DNA of 64,000 nucleotides from Sesamum alatum (GCA_034509735.1 JACGWO010000012.1:4216001-4280000); one strand, 5' to 3'. Shown: positions 1 to 14,135, counted from the first letter of the stretch. Translations and numbers: made by a program. The notes: generated by a model not told the origin, from the letters alone.

Positions 1-30
1 GGGCAAATTGCATTTAAACCGGAAAAATAA

Positions 31-477
31 AGAAAATTATAGCTACTTTTTTTCGATTTTATGTAATTACAAATACTCTATTATTGTTTTTTAAAAATTA
101 CAAATGACTCATTCAGATGAAAATAATTATGTAATGCCTAAACGGTGAGTTAGAAATTATTACTCTACCCTTGTTTAATTTTTTTTTTTCAAGAAATATG
201 TAAAAAAAAAAAAACTGAGGATGGATAAAGTAAATAATCCATAGGCATATTAGTTCATACAATATTTTAGGAAATCCTAAAAAAATATAAAAATATATCA
301 TTTATAATAAAAATGGCATTTTGGTCAATTCACCAAAAAAATTAGATGAAAACCTAACGGAAGCTAACATAATGAGCTCGTTGTTAGACGAACGTTAAAA
401 TCATGATAGTATTTGTAATTTCTTAAAAAGAAAAAAGGTAAATAATTATAATTATGTTAAAGTTGTCGTAATTTACC
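31..477. mobile_element. TIR MITE, family with 'attacaaatac' ends (old copy)
   Basis: An AT-rich non-coding element of about 450 bp. Its left end reads as a worn form of the terminal repeat seen at 36344 and 50616, and its right end closes with the inverted form (gtaatttacc). The interior shares a segment with the copies at 14038 and 36344: a run resembling 'aattatgtaatgcctaaacggtgag' followed by 'gacgaacgttaaaatca'. No intact target duplication is visible at this copy. The family is assigned to Mutator-like MITEs because better-preserved related elements in the window have 9-bp duplications. Confidence 0.55.
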
Positions 478-1299
478 GAAAAAATGAAGAGAAGTAGACT
501 TTGACTTCACCAATAAAAGCATGTTGACATTTTCCTCAAGCACTGTACTGCTACTTTGAATAATATCTTTGAACAAATCGCATTCGCCCGTCCAAAAACT
601 TCAACTATCTCTGACTCAGACATAGCTCCATTTCTCATTAGCGTTCATTTTTATTCTTTTTTACTACATTCACTGCCCGGATTAAATGTAACAAACCCTC
701 CAATAAAAATATCAATAGGTAAATAACTCTTTAGAGAAAAAGAAAAAAAAAACAAAGGCAGTGCAAAGCACCCTGATTTTTTTTTAAAGAAAATAAATGG
801 CAACCGACCCTGATGTGGGAGACCGTAAGCTTCTTTGTTAAAAAGTTCAAGAACTGTGTCGTTATGTTTTCTTGTTTTTTTAGGGGGGAGCGGGGGATTT
901 GATGGAAAACAAAAGCGGAATCGAAAGCTGCAATTTGAGCCGAAAATATAGAGGAAGCCATGGAAATTGGGAAAGTGTGTATCTAGTTTCTATATTTCTG
1001 TGTATACAATTTACAAGGAGAAGTGTAAAATAGTGTAGCAGAAGCGCAGGGAGAAGGGAATGCCATAACTGAATTTCCGTAAATCTGTTTCTGTAAATTT
1101 GTTTCTTGTTATAGAGGATGGGGAAGGGGCTCCCTTAAATATACGCTGAATACATTCAGCTCTAGATAATTCCATAACCAACTAGTGACGTGGACCAATT
1201 AGATAAAGAATAAAAGAATCTGTCACAGCTATACAAACAGCTGGGCAAAAGTGTAAAATCTATTTATAAAAAATGCAGTAGGAGAAGCACGATTACTGA
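478..1299. other. Gene-free stretch, probable 3' flank of the copia relic
   Basis: I see no coding region here. The part from about 960 to 1290 lies just beyond the RNase H end of the minus-strand copia relic, so it is where a 3' LTR would be expected. I could not fix LTR ends, a polypurine tract or a target duplication. Confidence 0.4.
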
Positions 1300-1315
1300 T
1301 CAAAGGAAACACTCT

Positions 1316-3284
1316 TCAGCCAGCATCAAAGCATCCATCCATGGCTGCAGCATCAGGTATCTCCACAAGCCCCCCACAAGTGGGACTTGGGACGAGCGAG
1401 ACCAAGCCCAACTTGGAGAGTAAGGAAGAGAACAAAGCGAAGGAAAGCCCCTTGGTGAAGACGTCAACAAGCTGGCCCGAACTGCGGACATGAGATGGGA
1501 GGATAAAACCAGCTTTGAAAGCATCCCGAACTACATGGCAATCAATCTCAATGTGCTTGGTACGTTCATGGAAGACTGGATTAGCCGTAATATGTAAGGC
1601 GGCCTTATTATCGCAGTATAACGGAATTGGTAGCTGAACAGTGATGCCAAAATCGCCCAACAGATAAGACAGCCAACGGATTTCACAAACGGTTGCGGCC
1701 ATACTTCGGTATTCAGCCTCGGCAGTGGAACGAGATACTGTCGTCTATTTTTTTGTCTTCCCAGAGATGAGTGCTGGACCAAAAAACACACAGAAGCCCG
1801 AGAGGGAACGACGGGAATCAGAGCAAGAGGCCCAATCCGCGTCGCAATAAGCCGAAAGTGTAAGGTTGTTTGTAGCAGGGAACAAGAGGCTTTTGGATGG
1901 ACACCCCTTGAGGTATCGTACGACATGAAGGGCAGCCTGTAAGTGAGCAGCACAGGGGCGCGTAAGATATTGGCTAAGCTGTTGGACGGAATAAGAAATG
2001 TCCGGCCGAGTAAAAGCCAAATAGAGAAGTCTCCCCACCAACCGTCGATAAGAGTCTGGATTCGCAAGAGGTGCTCTGCCATCCGCACATAATTTTAACC
2101 CCTGTGGTAAAGGGGTAGAAACAGCCTTTGCACCGGATAGACCACAGTCGTGAACAATATCTAGCACACACTTGGTTTGAGCGATATAAATACCAGAGGA
2201 ACCACAAGCAATTTCCAATCCAAGAAAATAATGTGCAACTCCAATATCTTTAATTGTAAAAAGTTTATGCAGATATGTTTTCACATCCTGAATCAAGGAC
2301 AGAGAAGGCCCCGTAATGAGGATGTCGTCGACATAAACTAATAGAAACAAGGAACCAAGATCCGTAGGCTTTACGAATAAACAATGATCATGAGAAGACT
2401 GTGTAAACCCAAAATTCGTAAGCTTGGAAGTGAATTCCAAATTCCATTGTCGGGACGCTTGCTTAAGGCCGTAGGGACCGTTCTAGCTTACAAACTAAAC
2501 CGGGCTGAACTGATGAACCTTCCGGAGGATGAATGTAAATGTCCTCGTCTAAATAGCCGTGAAGGAATGCATTGTTAATGTCGAGCTGGTGGACGGGCCA
2601 ATCATATGCAGCAGCCACAAAAAGAAACATCCTGACAGTTACTGTTTTTGCAACCGGGGAGAAGCTGTCGTTATAATCAATACCTTCGACCTGGTTGTAA
2701 CCTTTGGCCACCAAACGTGCTTCGTACCTATCGATCGTCCCATCAGCCTTCAACTTCAGTTTATAGACCCACTTGCAACCGATGGCCCGTTTACCTTCCG
2801 GCAGGGGAGTAAGGGTCCATGTATGGTTGTCTTCCAAGGCCTTAAGCTTGATGTTCATGGCATTCCTCCATTCTTGATGTCTGATAGCCTCATCAAAGGA
2901 TCTAGGTTCCTGCATCAAAGACAGAGAAGCCACAAAGGAAATATATGCACCATTAAAAGAATGAAGAAGGCTAGAATCTGTTTGATGGCATCGCGGTTTT
3001 TGTGTGTTCCTAATAGACCTACGAAGGCTGGAAGATGGCAGAGTGGAAGCTGATGAGGAATGATCAGCTGCCCTTGGTGAAGGTGGCAAAGAAACAGGAG
3101 GATCTGGAATAGAGTGATGGTCGGAGGATGGTTGCGGGGCTAAAGCGGCCGCTTCAGACTGTGGGAAAGAATGTGATGGGGGAGTAGCTGGACATGCAGT
3201 GTTATGAGGGCGAATTGGTAGAGGACATGATGGGTACGTAGATGTAGAGGTAGCAAAAGGAAATATATGCTCAAAGAAGATCAC
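1316..3284 (-). pseudogene. copia reverse transcriptase and RNase H, broken
   Basis: The RT starts in the 3284-2463 frame (motif around 'GCKWVYKLK', then 'VHQLDINNAFLHG') and continues after a frameshift in 2440-1745, which contains the catalytic YVDD box (LVYVDDILITG). RNase H follows (YCDADWASC, then the 'EAEYRSMA' region and DCHVV). A TAG codon at about 1743-1745 interrupts the RT-RNase H junction without a frame change. The C-terminus ends at about 1316, near a normal family end. Confidence 0.88.
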
Positions 3285-3327
3285 ATCACGAGAGCTGAGT
3301 ATTTGATTTGTGTGGAGGTCATATAGT

Positions 3328-4054
3328 TTAGGCCTTTTTATTTATGGCATACGCAATCAAGATGCATTTTCGTGCCCTTTGTTGGAACTTTGAATTCTGA
3401 GGGTCTAGAACAGTGGAGTACCATAGACACCCAAAAACCCGAAGAAGCTCATAAGAGGGATCTCGACCATATAGTAATTGGAAAGGGGATTTCCATCCTA
3501 ACTTCTGAGAAGGTGTCCGATTGATTAGGTACGTAGCTGTTAAAATGGAATCCCCCCAGAATTTTCTTGGAAGGTTGGCTTGGAACATAAGGGCTCGGGC
3601 GACATCAAGAAGGTGCCTATGTTTCCTCTCTACCCGCCTGTTTTGTTGTGGGGTATACGCACAAGATGTTTGATGGATGATTCCTAAAGAATTAAAAAGG
3701 TTTTGGCATGCACTGTTGACAAATTCGGTGCCGTTATCGGTGCGTGTGGTCTTAATCCGGGAACTGAACTGAGTATGTATCATGGCACAAAAATTAGTAA
3801 GGGTGGAGCAGGTTTGGTTCTTATGTTTCAGTAAGTGAGTCCAGGTAGCACGACTGTGATCATCTACTATGGTTAGGACGTAATTGCATCTGGAGATCGT
3901 ATATTTCTCTATATGGCCCCCATAGATCTATGTGTAATAATTCAAAGTTAGATGAGGCATAGGAATTACTCAAAGGGAAAGGAATTTGGGGCTGTTTCGC
4001 CAGAGGACAAATAGAACAAGGTTCTTCATTTAAATTGAGGGAAGTGGAGTACAT
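3328..4054 (-). pseudogene. copia integrase, frameshifted
   Basis: The GAG-pre-integrase region (CSICPLAKQPQIPFP) and the first catalytic aspartate (HIDLWGPY) are in the 4054-3860 frame. The second aspartate (TDNGTEF) and the catalytic glutamate (VERKHRH) are in a different frame, 3783-3328. All three D,D,E residues therefore survive, but the frame is broken between about 3860 and 3783. The C-terminal part contains 'RVFGCLWYS', matching the 'KVFGCLCFA' of the second copia relic at 8204-7860. Confidence 0.85.
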
Positions 4055-4199
4055 AGGTAAATGTTTTAGTACTTGTAGAGGTGTGTGTCCTAGCCTTTAA
4101 TGCCATATATCATTGTTGCATGAGGTAAGAAAGGAGGCAGACATAGTCTGATTGCTAGCCCCTAGACCAAGAGAAATAGGACTAAGGACATACAACTTT

Positions 4200-5560
4200 T
4201 TATATAATGCTCCTACGAACCAAAGTGCGTTCAGATTCCCGGTCCTGCAAAATGCAACCATCATGAGAAAAGGTGAAGGAGAGTGATTTGTTCATGGTAA
4301 GCTGGCTTGCGGATAATAGGTTGACCAAAAATTCTGGAATGTGGAGCACATGTTCAAGAGTGAGGTGTTCGGAAATTTGAACTGTTCCAATATGCACCAC
4401 AGGTGTTTGTGATCCATCAGGTAAGTTGACATATTGTTTATGGGCGAGTGAAGTGTATGAAGTGAAGAGTGTAATGTCCGCACATATGTGATTAGTGGCT
4501 CCAGTGTCAATGATCCAAAAACCGAAATCTAATGACAAAGAATTAGAGACATTACCGGCAAACTCATCGTTGAAGTGTGCAAAGTTTGCAAAATCAGTGG
4601 TGAGTGGATCTGTAGGTACTTTGTTGTTCTTGATCAGATTGATCAACTCTGAGAGCAATTCGGATGCATTATGTTGTGCTGCATTAGAAGTTCCTCCTCT
4701 TTCACTCACACTTGTTGCAAAGGATTTCCTAACGGATCCCTTTTTTTTCTGATCTTTCAGCGACTTGTACCACTCTGGTACACCATGTAGCTTGAAACAT
4801 GAGTCTTGAGAATGTCTAGGTTTATGGCAACGAGAACAAATCAAGTCCTTTTTATCTATGAATGGTTTCCTTTTCTGCACATGGCCTCCAGTCCATTCCT
4901 TAGTTCCACCCTTAGCAGCAATGTGGTAAGCAATGTTGTTGTTAGAATCAGCCAGGCCAACTTGTATAGAGCACTGCTTCTCAATTCTCAACAGCATTGC
5001 AAATACCTTTTGGACATCCGGCAATGGATCGAGCATGAGAATTTGACTTCGTTAGAATCGAAGCTTTCGTGTAGTCCCATTAAGAACTGCATCACTTGAT
5101 GCGATTCCATTTGATCATCAATCGTCTTATTCAGATTGCATGTGCAGCCTCCACAAACACATCGCGGAGTGGGTTCGAGACACATGACTTCGTCCCAAAG
5201 TTCCTTGAATTTAGAGAAATAATTCGTGATTGACATATCCCCTTGTGTGATAGACGTCGCAGCACGACGTATTTCATACATCATCGGTCCATTAGATTGC
5301 CCGTATCTTGTGTGAAGGTCCAACCATAAGTGACGAGCAGACTTCACATACATGAATGACTTGACGATCTCCTTCGAAATCGAGTTCCAGATCCACGAGG
5401 TAATCATAAGATCAACTCGCCTCCATTTTTCAAAATTTTTAGATCCAATCGCCAGTCGTGGAATGCTCCCGTCGATAAATCCGAGTTTTAGTTTACAGCC
5501 GAGCGAAAACTATGATAGCACCATGCCAGATGTGTAGATGATAGCACCATGCCAAGATGA
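4200..5560 (-). pseudogene. copia gag (UBN2 type) and aspartic protease, frameshifted
   Basis: The gag part covers about 5560 to 4750 and shows the plant copia gag pattern (around 'RVDLMITSWIWNSI' and 'HTRYGQSNG'). Two overlapping frames meet near 5000-5036, indicating a frameshift. A CX2CX4HX4C zinc knuckle (CSRCHKPRHSQDSC) lies at about 4795-4850. It is followed by a copia protease with the active-site motif IDTGATNHIC at about 4478-4515. Gag would package the RNA and the protease would cleave the polyprotein; neither product can be made intact from this copy. Confidence 0.85.
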
Positions 5561-5619
5561 TCCGAAGGATGCAACAAATAGACATCCCTCTCAAATTCAT
5601 AAATTGTACTTCTTTGGAA

Positions 5620-6205
5620 AGGGTTGAGAGGGGGGGGGGGTTGAGAAAGACAAAGAATTAATGTTTTTTTGAATGTTTATTATTTTTTTGTACTAAATAT
5701 TTATAGATATGATAGTATATATATATATATATATTATCTATATTATTATAAAGAAAAAAAGGTCTTATAGATACAAATTGGTAGTTTTTACACTTCTACA
5801 TCAAATTATTATAATATTAAAAATGTCATTCAACTTCCCAACTCATGTAATTAAATCAACCATTTAATTAAGTTTCTTTAGAAAATTAATTTTATGCAAT
5901 TAAATGTATTCAAAAAAATTATCAGACAAGTTTTATTGATAATGACGGTTATATGAGAGTAAATTTAATTTTTGAATAATACAATTTAATTACATGAGTT
6001 GGGAAGTTGAATGATATTTTTAATATTATAATAATTTGATGTAGAAGTGTAAAAACTACCAATTTGTATCTATAAGACCTTTTTTTCTTTATAATAATAT
6101 AGATAATATATATATTATCATATCTATAAATATTTAGTACAAAAAAATAATAAACATTCAAAAAAACATTAATTCTTTGTCTTTTTCAACCCCTCCCCCC
6201 CTCCC
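5620..6205. mobile_element. Palindromic foldback element with ~220-bp arms
   Basis: The sequence from about 5623 to 5860 is repeated in inverted order from about 5985 to 6205, leaving a loop of about 125 bp. Both arm ends carry a G-run or C-run followed by 'ttgagaaagacaaagaattaatg' or its complement. An (AT)n tract inside each arm accounts for most of the length difference. A diverged relative lies at 18840-19085. It sits exactly between the two copia relics. No target duplication could be fixed. Confidence 0.8.
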
Positions 6206-6300
6206 AAAAAGTATAATTATATGTGTGTCTCTCATCTCTCTTTCCACTATTTTTGTTATTACTCTCTCTCTCTCTCTCTTTCCTCTCTCTCACACATTTA
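6206..6300. repeat. CT-rich microsatellite
   Basis: A pyrimidine-rich stretch with interrupted (CT)n at about 6262-6292 lies between the palindrome and the truncated RNase H end of the second copia relic. Confidence 0.8.
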
Positions 6301-8280
6301 TTATCACAATTCCCCTACTGAGAACAAAAGAGGGAAGCACAAAACCAAATCTATACTGATTTCGAGCCACATGGCAGTCAATATCTAGATGCTTCGTGCG
6401 CTCATGGAATACAGGGTTAGCCATGATGTGAAGTGCAACTTTGTTATCGTAGGACATGGGAATGGGGAGTTGTAGAGAGACTCCAAGAGTGGGCAGTATA
6501 TAAGATATCCATTGAAGTTCGCAGACAGTGGATGCCATGCTCCGATATTTTGCCTCAGCGGAGGAGCGAGATATAGTAGCCTGCTTCTTTTATTTCCAGG
6601 AAATGACGGCAGAACCTAAGAAAATTAAGTAGCCTAAAATGGAGCGACAAGTATCAGTGCAGGAACCCCAATCTGCATCACAAAAAGCTTGCATTCGAAG
6701 TGCGGAAGAGGGAGGGAAGAATAGTCCAGATGATGGGGTTCCCTTCAAGTACCACCATCTTTGCTGAGCTTGATTCCCTGAGGCAAAGGGGTGGTCACAC
6801 CCTTAGCCGAAAGAAAGTCGGTGTCAACAATGATATCATGGATGTACTTGGATTGTGTGACTGAAAGACCATGTTCAGAATGGGCAATTTGGAGACCCAA
6901 GAAATATCTGGCGACACCCAAGTCCTTAATTGTAAATAGTCGATCCAAGTGAGCCTTGATCTGAGTAATCAGCTCGAGAGGGACTAACCACCAAAACATC
7001 GTCCACATAAACCAAGAGAGCAACAAATTGCTCAGCCTCACCCTTCGTTAATAAGTAGTGATCGTGGCATGACTGAACAAAACCAAATTCAACCAATCTG
7101 GAGGAGAATTCCGGATTTCATTGCCGGGAGGCCTGCTTGAGGCCATACAAAGAACGTGTGAGACGACAAACTGACCCCTCAGCCACTTTGTACCTATCAA
7201 GAGGATCCATAAAAATCTCTTCCTCCAAATGTCTATACAAGAAAGCATTATTCACATCAAGCTGGTGAATAAGCCATCCCCTAGCAGTTGCTACAACCGA
7301 CAACAATTCTCCTGCGACATCCTTGGCAACGGGTGAGAAGGACTCCACATAATCCACACCTTCTACCTGTGTGTACCCTTTGGCAACTAGGCATGCCTTG
7401 TACCTATCCACAGTCCCACCATCCTTCAATTTAAGCCTGAAAACCCACTTACAACCAATGATTTTCTTCCCAGTGGGAAGGGTAGTAACTTCCCATGTAT
7501 GATTACGCTCATGCGCCAATAATTCAGCATTCATAGCCTCCTGCCATTTCCTACTGGATGTTGCCTGCTAGTTAGTGCATGGTTCTTTCAAGGCAGACAA
7601 GGTAGCCACAAAACATGCATATGATGCAGTAAAACCCTTCAGAGTATAATGGGGATTAGTGGTTTTTAATTGATAGTGGAAATCATTTAACCAGGAGGGC
7701 TTTGAAGTGGATCTAGTGGATCGTCTAAGAAGTCTAGGAGATGGAATAGCTGGAGAACCATCATGACCAGAATTCAAAGAATGATGTTGGGGATCAGTGG
7801 ATGAGGGAGAGATAACTGGAGAATCTGAGATAATACCTAGAGGAGGTGAACTTGGACGATCATTGTGTTCTGGGATATATTGGCTCTGTGTCAACTGCAA
7901 GTGTAGGAAACACAGGAGGTGCTTTAATGGGATCAGGTACAGATGGCTGTGAGGAGAATGGAAAGACATTTTCATAGAAAATTATATCTCTAGAAATGAA
8001 TGAGGTGTGTGCATTGAGATCATACAGTTTGTAGCCTTTCTGCCCAATTCCATATCCTACGAAGACACATTTTGAGGCTCTAGGAGTGAATTTTGTTTTA
8101 TGGGGGTTGGTATTCGTTGCAAAACATAAACAGCCAAACACCTTGAGGTGAGACCATACAAGAGATGTCTCCCAAAGATAAGGCTCTGTGGGTTTTCCAA
8201 CCAAGGATTTTTTAGGATGGGGAGTCGATTTGTGGTGGTCTCGAATGGTGGGTCGATGGGACTGCGGCGAATCAAGAAGA
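6290..8280 (-). mobile_element. Second Ty1/copia relic, 5'-truncated (IN C-terminus to RNase H)
   Basis: On the minus strand this relic holds the integrase C-terminal part (about 8204-7860, 'KVFGCLCFATN', 'CVFVGYG'), a linker (7975-7568), the RT N-terminal half (7534-7118, 'GCKWVFRLK', 'IHQLDVNNAFLY'), the YVDD box at about 7000 and RNase H (6538-6290). Gag, protease and the catalytic integrase core are absent. The RT is out of frame at the YVDD box, and an in-frame stop precedes 7534. It is related to the first relic but clearly diverged, so it is a separate family member and not a duplication of it. Confidence 0.88.
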
Positions 8281-8735
8281 GAGAGAAAATAGATCTAGAT
8301 TTTAGGGCAAGATTGTAAATGATGATTGGAGGCGCGTTTAAATTTCGATTGAAACATGCGTTGCACGGCTAAAATTAGCATTGGACGGAGAGTTTAGTGA
8401 TGGTGCGTGTGGCTGAAGACTAGCCCGAAAAAAATTTGGTGATCGACAGTGACGGTAAGGTGGTGGTGGGTGGTGGTGGGCAGTGGTGGGCAGTATGTCG
8501 CATCAGCTTCCTACGTGGATGCTAATTGTATAAATGAGGTACATTTGGACGTTAAAACCCTAAGCCCCAATTTGATTAGTTAATTTCCGACGACTTTTGG
8601 CTAGAAGGACAAAAGTTGCTACAAATTTAAAACATAAAGGACCAAAATTGCCAGTCTCAAAGTTATGGGACCAATTTGTCCACACCATTATACATACAGG
8701 ATTAATTTTGCAATTTGCCTATTTTTAGGTACCCA
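8281..8735. mobile_element. Half of a TIR/foldback element plus a GTG-rich minisatellite
   Basis: A short GGTGGTGGGT/GGGCAGT repeat lies at about 8460-8495. From about 8550 to 8725 the sequence reads as the right arm of the 'ggaccaaaattgc' foldback group, ending in 'ttttgcaatttgcc'. No matching left arm is seen, so this is one half or a truncated copy. Confidence 0.5.
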
Positions 8736-9292
8736 TGTGCAAGGACCATATCGGATATTTGGTTTTGTGCCAGATATTCAACATTAGGGTAAAGTGATTT
8801 ATAATGTTCTAAGTTATTCTATAATATTATAGTTTTTATAAACTTTTTTATTTTGTTGCTTTCATTTAGTGTCCCAATTTTACTAGTGTTATACACAACC
8901 TCAATCATTTATAAGTATGATGCAAGAGTTAAACAAAATTTAAAACATCTTACTTATGTAATGTGCCCCGAATTTTTGAACATTTTTGTACAAAAGGATA
9001 AGATACATAGTTTTACTAGAATAATCTTCTGATCGGATATATCGCATGTAACTAATATATAAACATATTAATAATATTTCCACTTCGCTCAAAAAAAAAA
9101 AAAAAACAAGAAGAAAAATGGAGCATGGATGTGTGCACAATTAATGAATTTTATTTCTAAATCGTTAATCCTTGATGTGTCCTTTATCCTTCAAGAATTA
9201 TAGCAAGTGACCTAATTGAGTTAGGAGCACTTCGTATTTTTGATCCACCAAAATAGAGGTTGAAAATCTTGACATTTTCTTATTTCCCTTTG
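8736..9292. other. AT-rich intergenic sequence, nothing recognised
   Basis: No gene, RNA gene or delimitable repeat was found. A short A-run lies near 9090-9105. Confidence 0.5.
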
Positions 9293-9301
9293 TCGAAGTA
9301 G

Positions 9302-9743
9302 GGGAAAATAGCATATTTTTTACGTGATTGGCACTTTTAGTTTCGTAACTTACAAAAATTCCCATTTTTTGTTCTTATCCAATTTTTCGTTTGTTTTTAT
9401 GTGTTTTTGGTTGGAGAGAAAATTTAATTTTTGTTAGAGAAGAGAGAATCATCTTTCATTGCCCTAATTTCCTTCAAAATTTATTTTTCCCCTCAAAATA
9501 GCCCCCTTCCAAACGCCAAAGTGTCTTCAAGCTGGAAGACGCACCAATTTTTCCTCCAGCCAAAAATATTTAACGGCCACATACTGAGCATGTTGCCTAC
9601 GCTGTTAAAAAACAAACGAAAAAGCAGATGAGGCCCAAAAGTGCTAATTTTTATACGTTATGGGACCAAAAAGATCCATCCCATAATGAATGGGACAAAA
9701 ACGAAACAAGCCTAACTTATTCGACGAAAAATATTATTTTCCC
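9302..9743. mobile_element. MULE-type MITE, 442 bp, perfect 9-bp target duplication
   Basis: The element begins GGGAAAATAG and ends TATTATTTTCCC. It is flanked on both sides by the identical 9-bp word tcgaagtag (9293-9301 and 9744-9752). Beyond the imperfect inverted ends the interior is non-coding; the 66-residue open frame inside it resembles nothing I know. The 9-bp duplication is the classic signature of Mutator-superfamily insertion. Confidence 0.85.
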
Positions 9744-9752
9744 TCGAAGTAG

Positions 9753-10110
9753 GATACCCTAAACTCCTTTTTAACATTATGCAAAACCTTTAAAACAAAT
9801 AGCCAAAAGTTAGATTCCCAAAATAGGAGTACCACGTTAAGCTTAAGAGAACCGCAAATAAAAAAAAAGTATTTCAAATATTATATATAATAAAAAAAAT
9901 CAACGAAAAATGAAGAGGCTTTAAATGAAAGGAGTTATGTATTAATGTAACAACAAGCGAATACAATTTTAGACAAAGTAAGCTGAGTATTAAAAAAAAA
10001 AATAGAAAATAACATTATCGACTTGTAAGTAAAAATACAAATGTATATGATACAAGTTGAAGTAGTTTGTTCTTGAATACAACTGTAGATAGGAAAGATT
10101 AAAATTAGGC
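9753..10110. other. 3' flank of O-methyltransferase copy 1
   Basis: AT-rich sequence immediately downstream of the minus-strand stop codon. It should contain the 3' UTR and poly(A) site. No clear polyadenylation motif can be chosen among many A/T runs. Confidence 0.4.
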
Positions 10111-12060
<1,950 letters not shown>

Positions 12061-12176
12061 TGTGGATTAGAGTCGAAGCAAATTAAGAGAGAAATTAGAG
12101 TATATAAAGAGTTGAAGGACGAAAACGCTAAGTATTGAAGATGTTGTGATTATGAGTTTGAAGTGAATAATGTGGG

Positions 12177-12190
12177 CAATTTATAAGGGT
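12177..12190 (-). promoter_or_regulatory. Putative TATA box of copy 1
   Basis: On the minus strand the sequence CCCTTATAAATTG lies about 120 bp upstream of the ATG, a usual plant distance. A second TATATA-like string at about 12100-12108 is closer to the ATG and is an alternative. Confidence 0.5.
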
Positions 12191-12250
12191 ACGTTTGGGG
12201 TAAGGCAGCAACGCGTAGGTCGTGAAAGCTACAACTTGGAAAAAGTCACA

Positions 12251-12270
12251 CCCAACTAACCAACCCCCAA
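12251..12270 (+). promoter_or_regulatory. AC-type MYB motif cluster upstream of copy 1
   Basis: acccaactaaccaacccc contains ACCAACC (12260-12266, AC-II type) and the related ACCCAAC. Such AC elements are bound by R2R3-MYBs in promoters of phenylpropanoid genes. The cluster is about 200 bp upstream of the start codon. Function here is inferred from motif and position only. Confidence 0.5.
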
Positions 12271-13068
12271 TTTTAATTAATTAATTCCTTATTTAATTTT
12301 TTTAAATTTTTATTTAAAATTGTTGGTGGGATTCGTTAGTTAGTCGGGAGAGGTCGTCGTAGGCCGGGTTCTATGCCAGAAATGCATCCTGGACATAGTA
12401 TAGAGTTTATAGACAGTACTGTCGAATATTACTGCTTTTCATGATAAGAACGTTTTATTAATCCTAAGTAAATAATTCAATTAAAAAAATTGTTACGAGA
12501 AACATACATATATATATTATTTAAAACATTTGTTGCGAGAAATATATGAGTTTATAAATTAATTTGTGGTGTATGAATAGTAACGGGTTCGCATTATTAT
12601 AATTTCGCGGAGGGAGATAAATATTTTAATATCAAGAGGTGTCACTTTAATTTATCATTATATAATCAATAGGTAATTAAAGAAAAATGTCATACACTTA
12701 TATTGAAATGGCAAGAATAATAGACAATTTTTGAGACATGAATAAGTAGTTTGTCTAAATTGGATAACACATTGTAATGATTAATTAATTAAAATGTTAT
12801 ATTTCATTTTTATTTTATTTTATTTTTGGAAAAAGAAACCCATCAAGAATAAAAGTTTATGCCACAGACTTTTCATGACATGCGAACGGTACAGACAACA
12901 ATGCGACAACCATTGCAAACTCCGACCTAACATTGTGGTCGTTCGTTGAGACACTAGGAAAAAAAAAATTATTAACTACAATATTAATGGTTATAGTTAA
13001 AAATCGTGGTAAATAATTATTATTAATTATTGTTAAATAAAATTGATGGAAAAAATTAATTTTTTAAA
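12271..13068. other. Intergenic sequence with a CACTA-like end
   Basis: Mostly unrecognised AT-rich DNA. At about 12951 the sequence cactaggaaaaaa followed by 'ttatagttaaaaatcgtgg' matches, in inverted orientation, the right end of the CACTA-like element at 20116-20429, so about 12951-13050 is a truncated copy. Confidence 0.5.
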
Positions 13069-13833
13069 GGGATAAATGCAATTTTGATCCCTAAACTTGG
13101 CCACTTAATCAGTTTTGGTCCTTAAATATTTTTAGGTTGCAATATTAGTTCTCAAACTATTATATTTTGGTGTTTTTAGTCCTTCCGTTAACTTAACCGT
13201 TAAAGTTAAAAGAAAATTCGATTTTAGTGTAAAAAATTATTATTTTACTTCCACTTTGTGCTATTTTTCATATTTAGTCCAATACGCTTAATTTTTCTAT
13301 TTTTCTTCAAACTTCAAGAGAGAAAAAACTAAAAAGAAAAATGAATTTTTAAACAACAAATCTTCTATATAATCTTAACAAAATATTATCCATAAATTTT
13401 TTTTGTAAATAATGCAATACCTAAAATATTCTTTAGGACTAAAAAACAAATTTTATGAACAACCTTTTTTGTATATAATGCAATACCTAAAACATTCTGG
13501 ACGACTAAAACATTAAGATTATATAGAAAATTTATTGTTTAAATTTATTTTATTTTATTTTATTTTTTATTTTTGCTCTCTTGAAGTTTGAAGAAAAATA
13601 AAAAAAAATAAGTGTATTCGACCAAAACTTTAAAAATAGCACAAAATAGGAGTAAAATGATAATTTTTTACTCTAAAATCGAATTTCCTGTTAACTTTAC
13701 CGGTTAAGTTAATGGAAGGACCAAAAATGCCTGAAATATAATAGTTTGAGAACCAATATTGCAACCTAAAAATATTTGAGAACCAAAACTACTTAAGTGG
13801 CTAAATTTAGGGACTAAAATTGCACTTTCCTAT
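13069..13833. mobile_element. Foldback element, arms ~320 bp
   Basis: The left arm starts 'gggataaatgcaattttgatccc'. The right arm ends 'gggactaaaattgcactttcc' and repeats the left arm in inverted order, including 'ttccgttaacttaaccg' and 'cttcaaacttcaagagag'. The loop holds two direct copies of 'aatgcaatacctaaaa.attct' about 65 bp apart. Target duplication is not recognisable. It belongs to the 'aaaattgcacttttggtcc' group also seen at 28889, 34100 and 57823. Confidence 0.75.
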
Positions 13834-14135
13834 TTTTACACCATAAAAAAATAGCGTAATGATGGAATCATGAATCGTACGTGACGAGCAATATATGAAA
13901 GTCGTGTCATAAGATCTCCATTACCATATCAAATGTCATATAACAATTAAAATAAACCTAACAAATAATTATTGACGATATAACGATTTGTTTCACCACC
14001 GAAACACGCTTTTCTGGTGAATATAATAATGAAAAAAGGTAAATTGCAGTTATTTTATCTAAGATTTGGCATAATTATGAATACACCCTCATTGTTGGGA
14101 AATTACAAATACCCCCCTTAAATGAAAAATAATTA

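Larger units (their letters stand above)
1300..5560 (-). mobile_element. Ty1/copia LTR retrotransposon relic (gag-PR-IN-RT-RH)
   Basis: Read on the minus strand, the order gag, protease, integrase, reverse transcriptase, RNase H is that of Ty1/copia rather than Ty3/gypsy. All five domains are recognisable, but the reading frame changes at least four times and an in-frame stop sits between RT and RNase H, so it cannot make a polyprotein. No tRNA-Met primer-binding site (TGGTATCAGAGC type) was found upstream of gag, and LTRs were not delimited. A 15-bp motif, gatagcaccatgcca, occurs twice at about 5513-5555 next to the gag start. Confidence 0.9.

Noticed and set aside
1300..2578. Several open frames on the plus strand or in other minus frames across the copia RT and RNase H
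   Set aside because: They are shadows of the copia coding sequence and show no domain of their own.
5500..5620. Primer-binding site and 5' LTR of the first copia relic
   Set aside because: No tRNA-Met complement of the usual copia type could be found, and no LTR pair was visible, so neither was annotated.
5949..6161. Minus-strand open frame similar to that at 18845-19051
   Set aside because: The similarity reflects the shared palindromic element, not a gene; the sequence is very AT-rich and lacks any domain.
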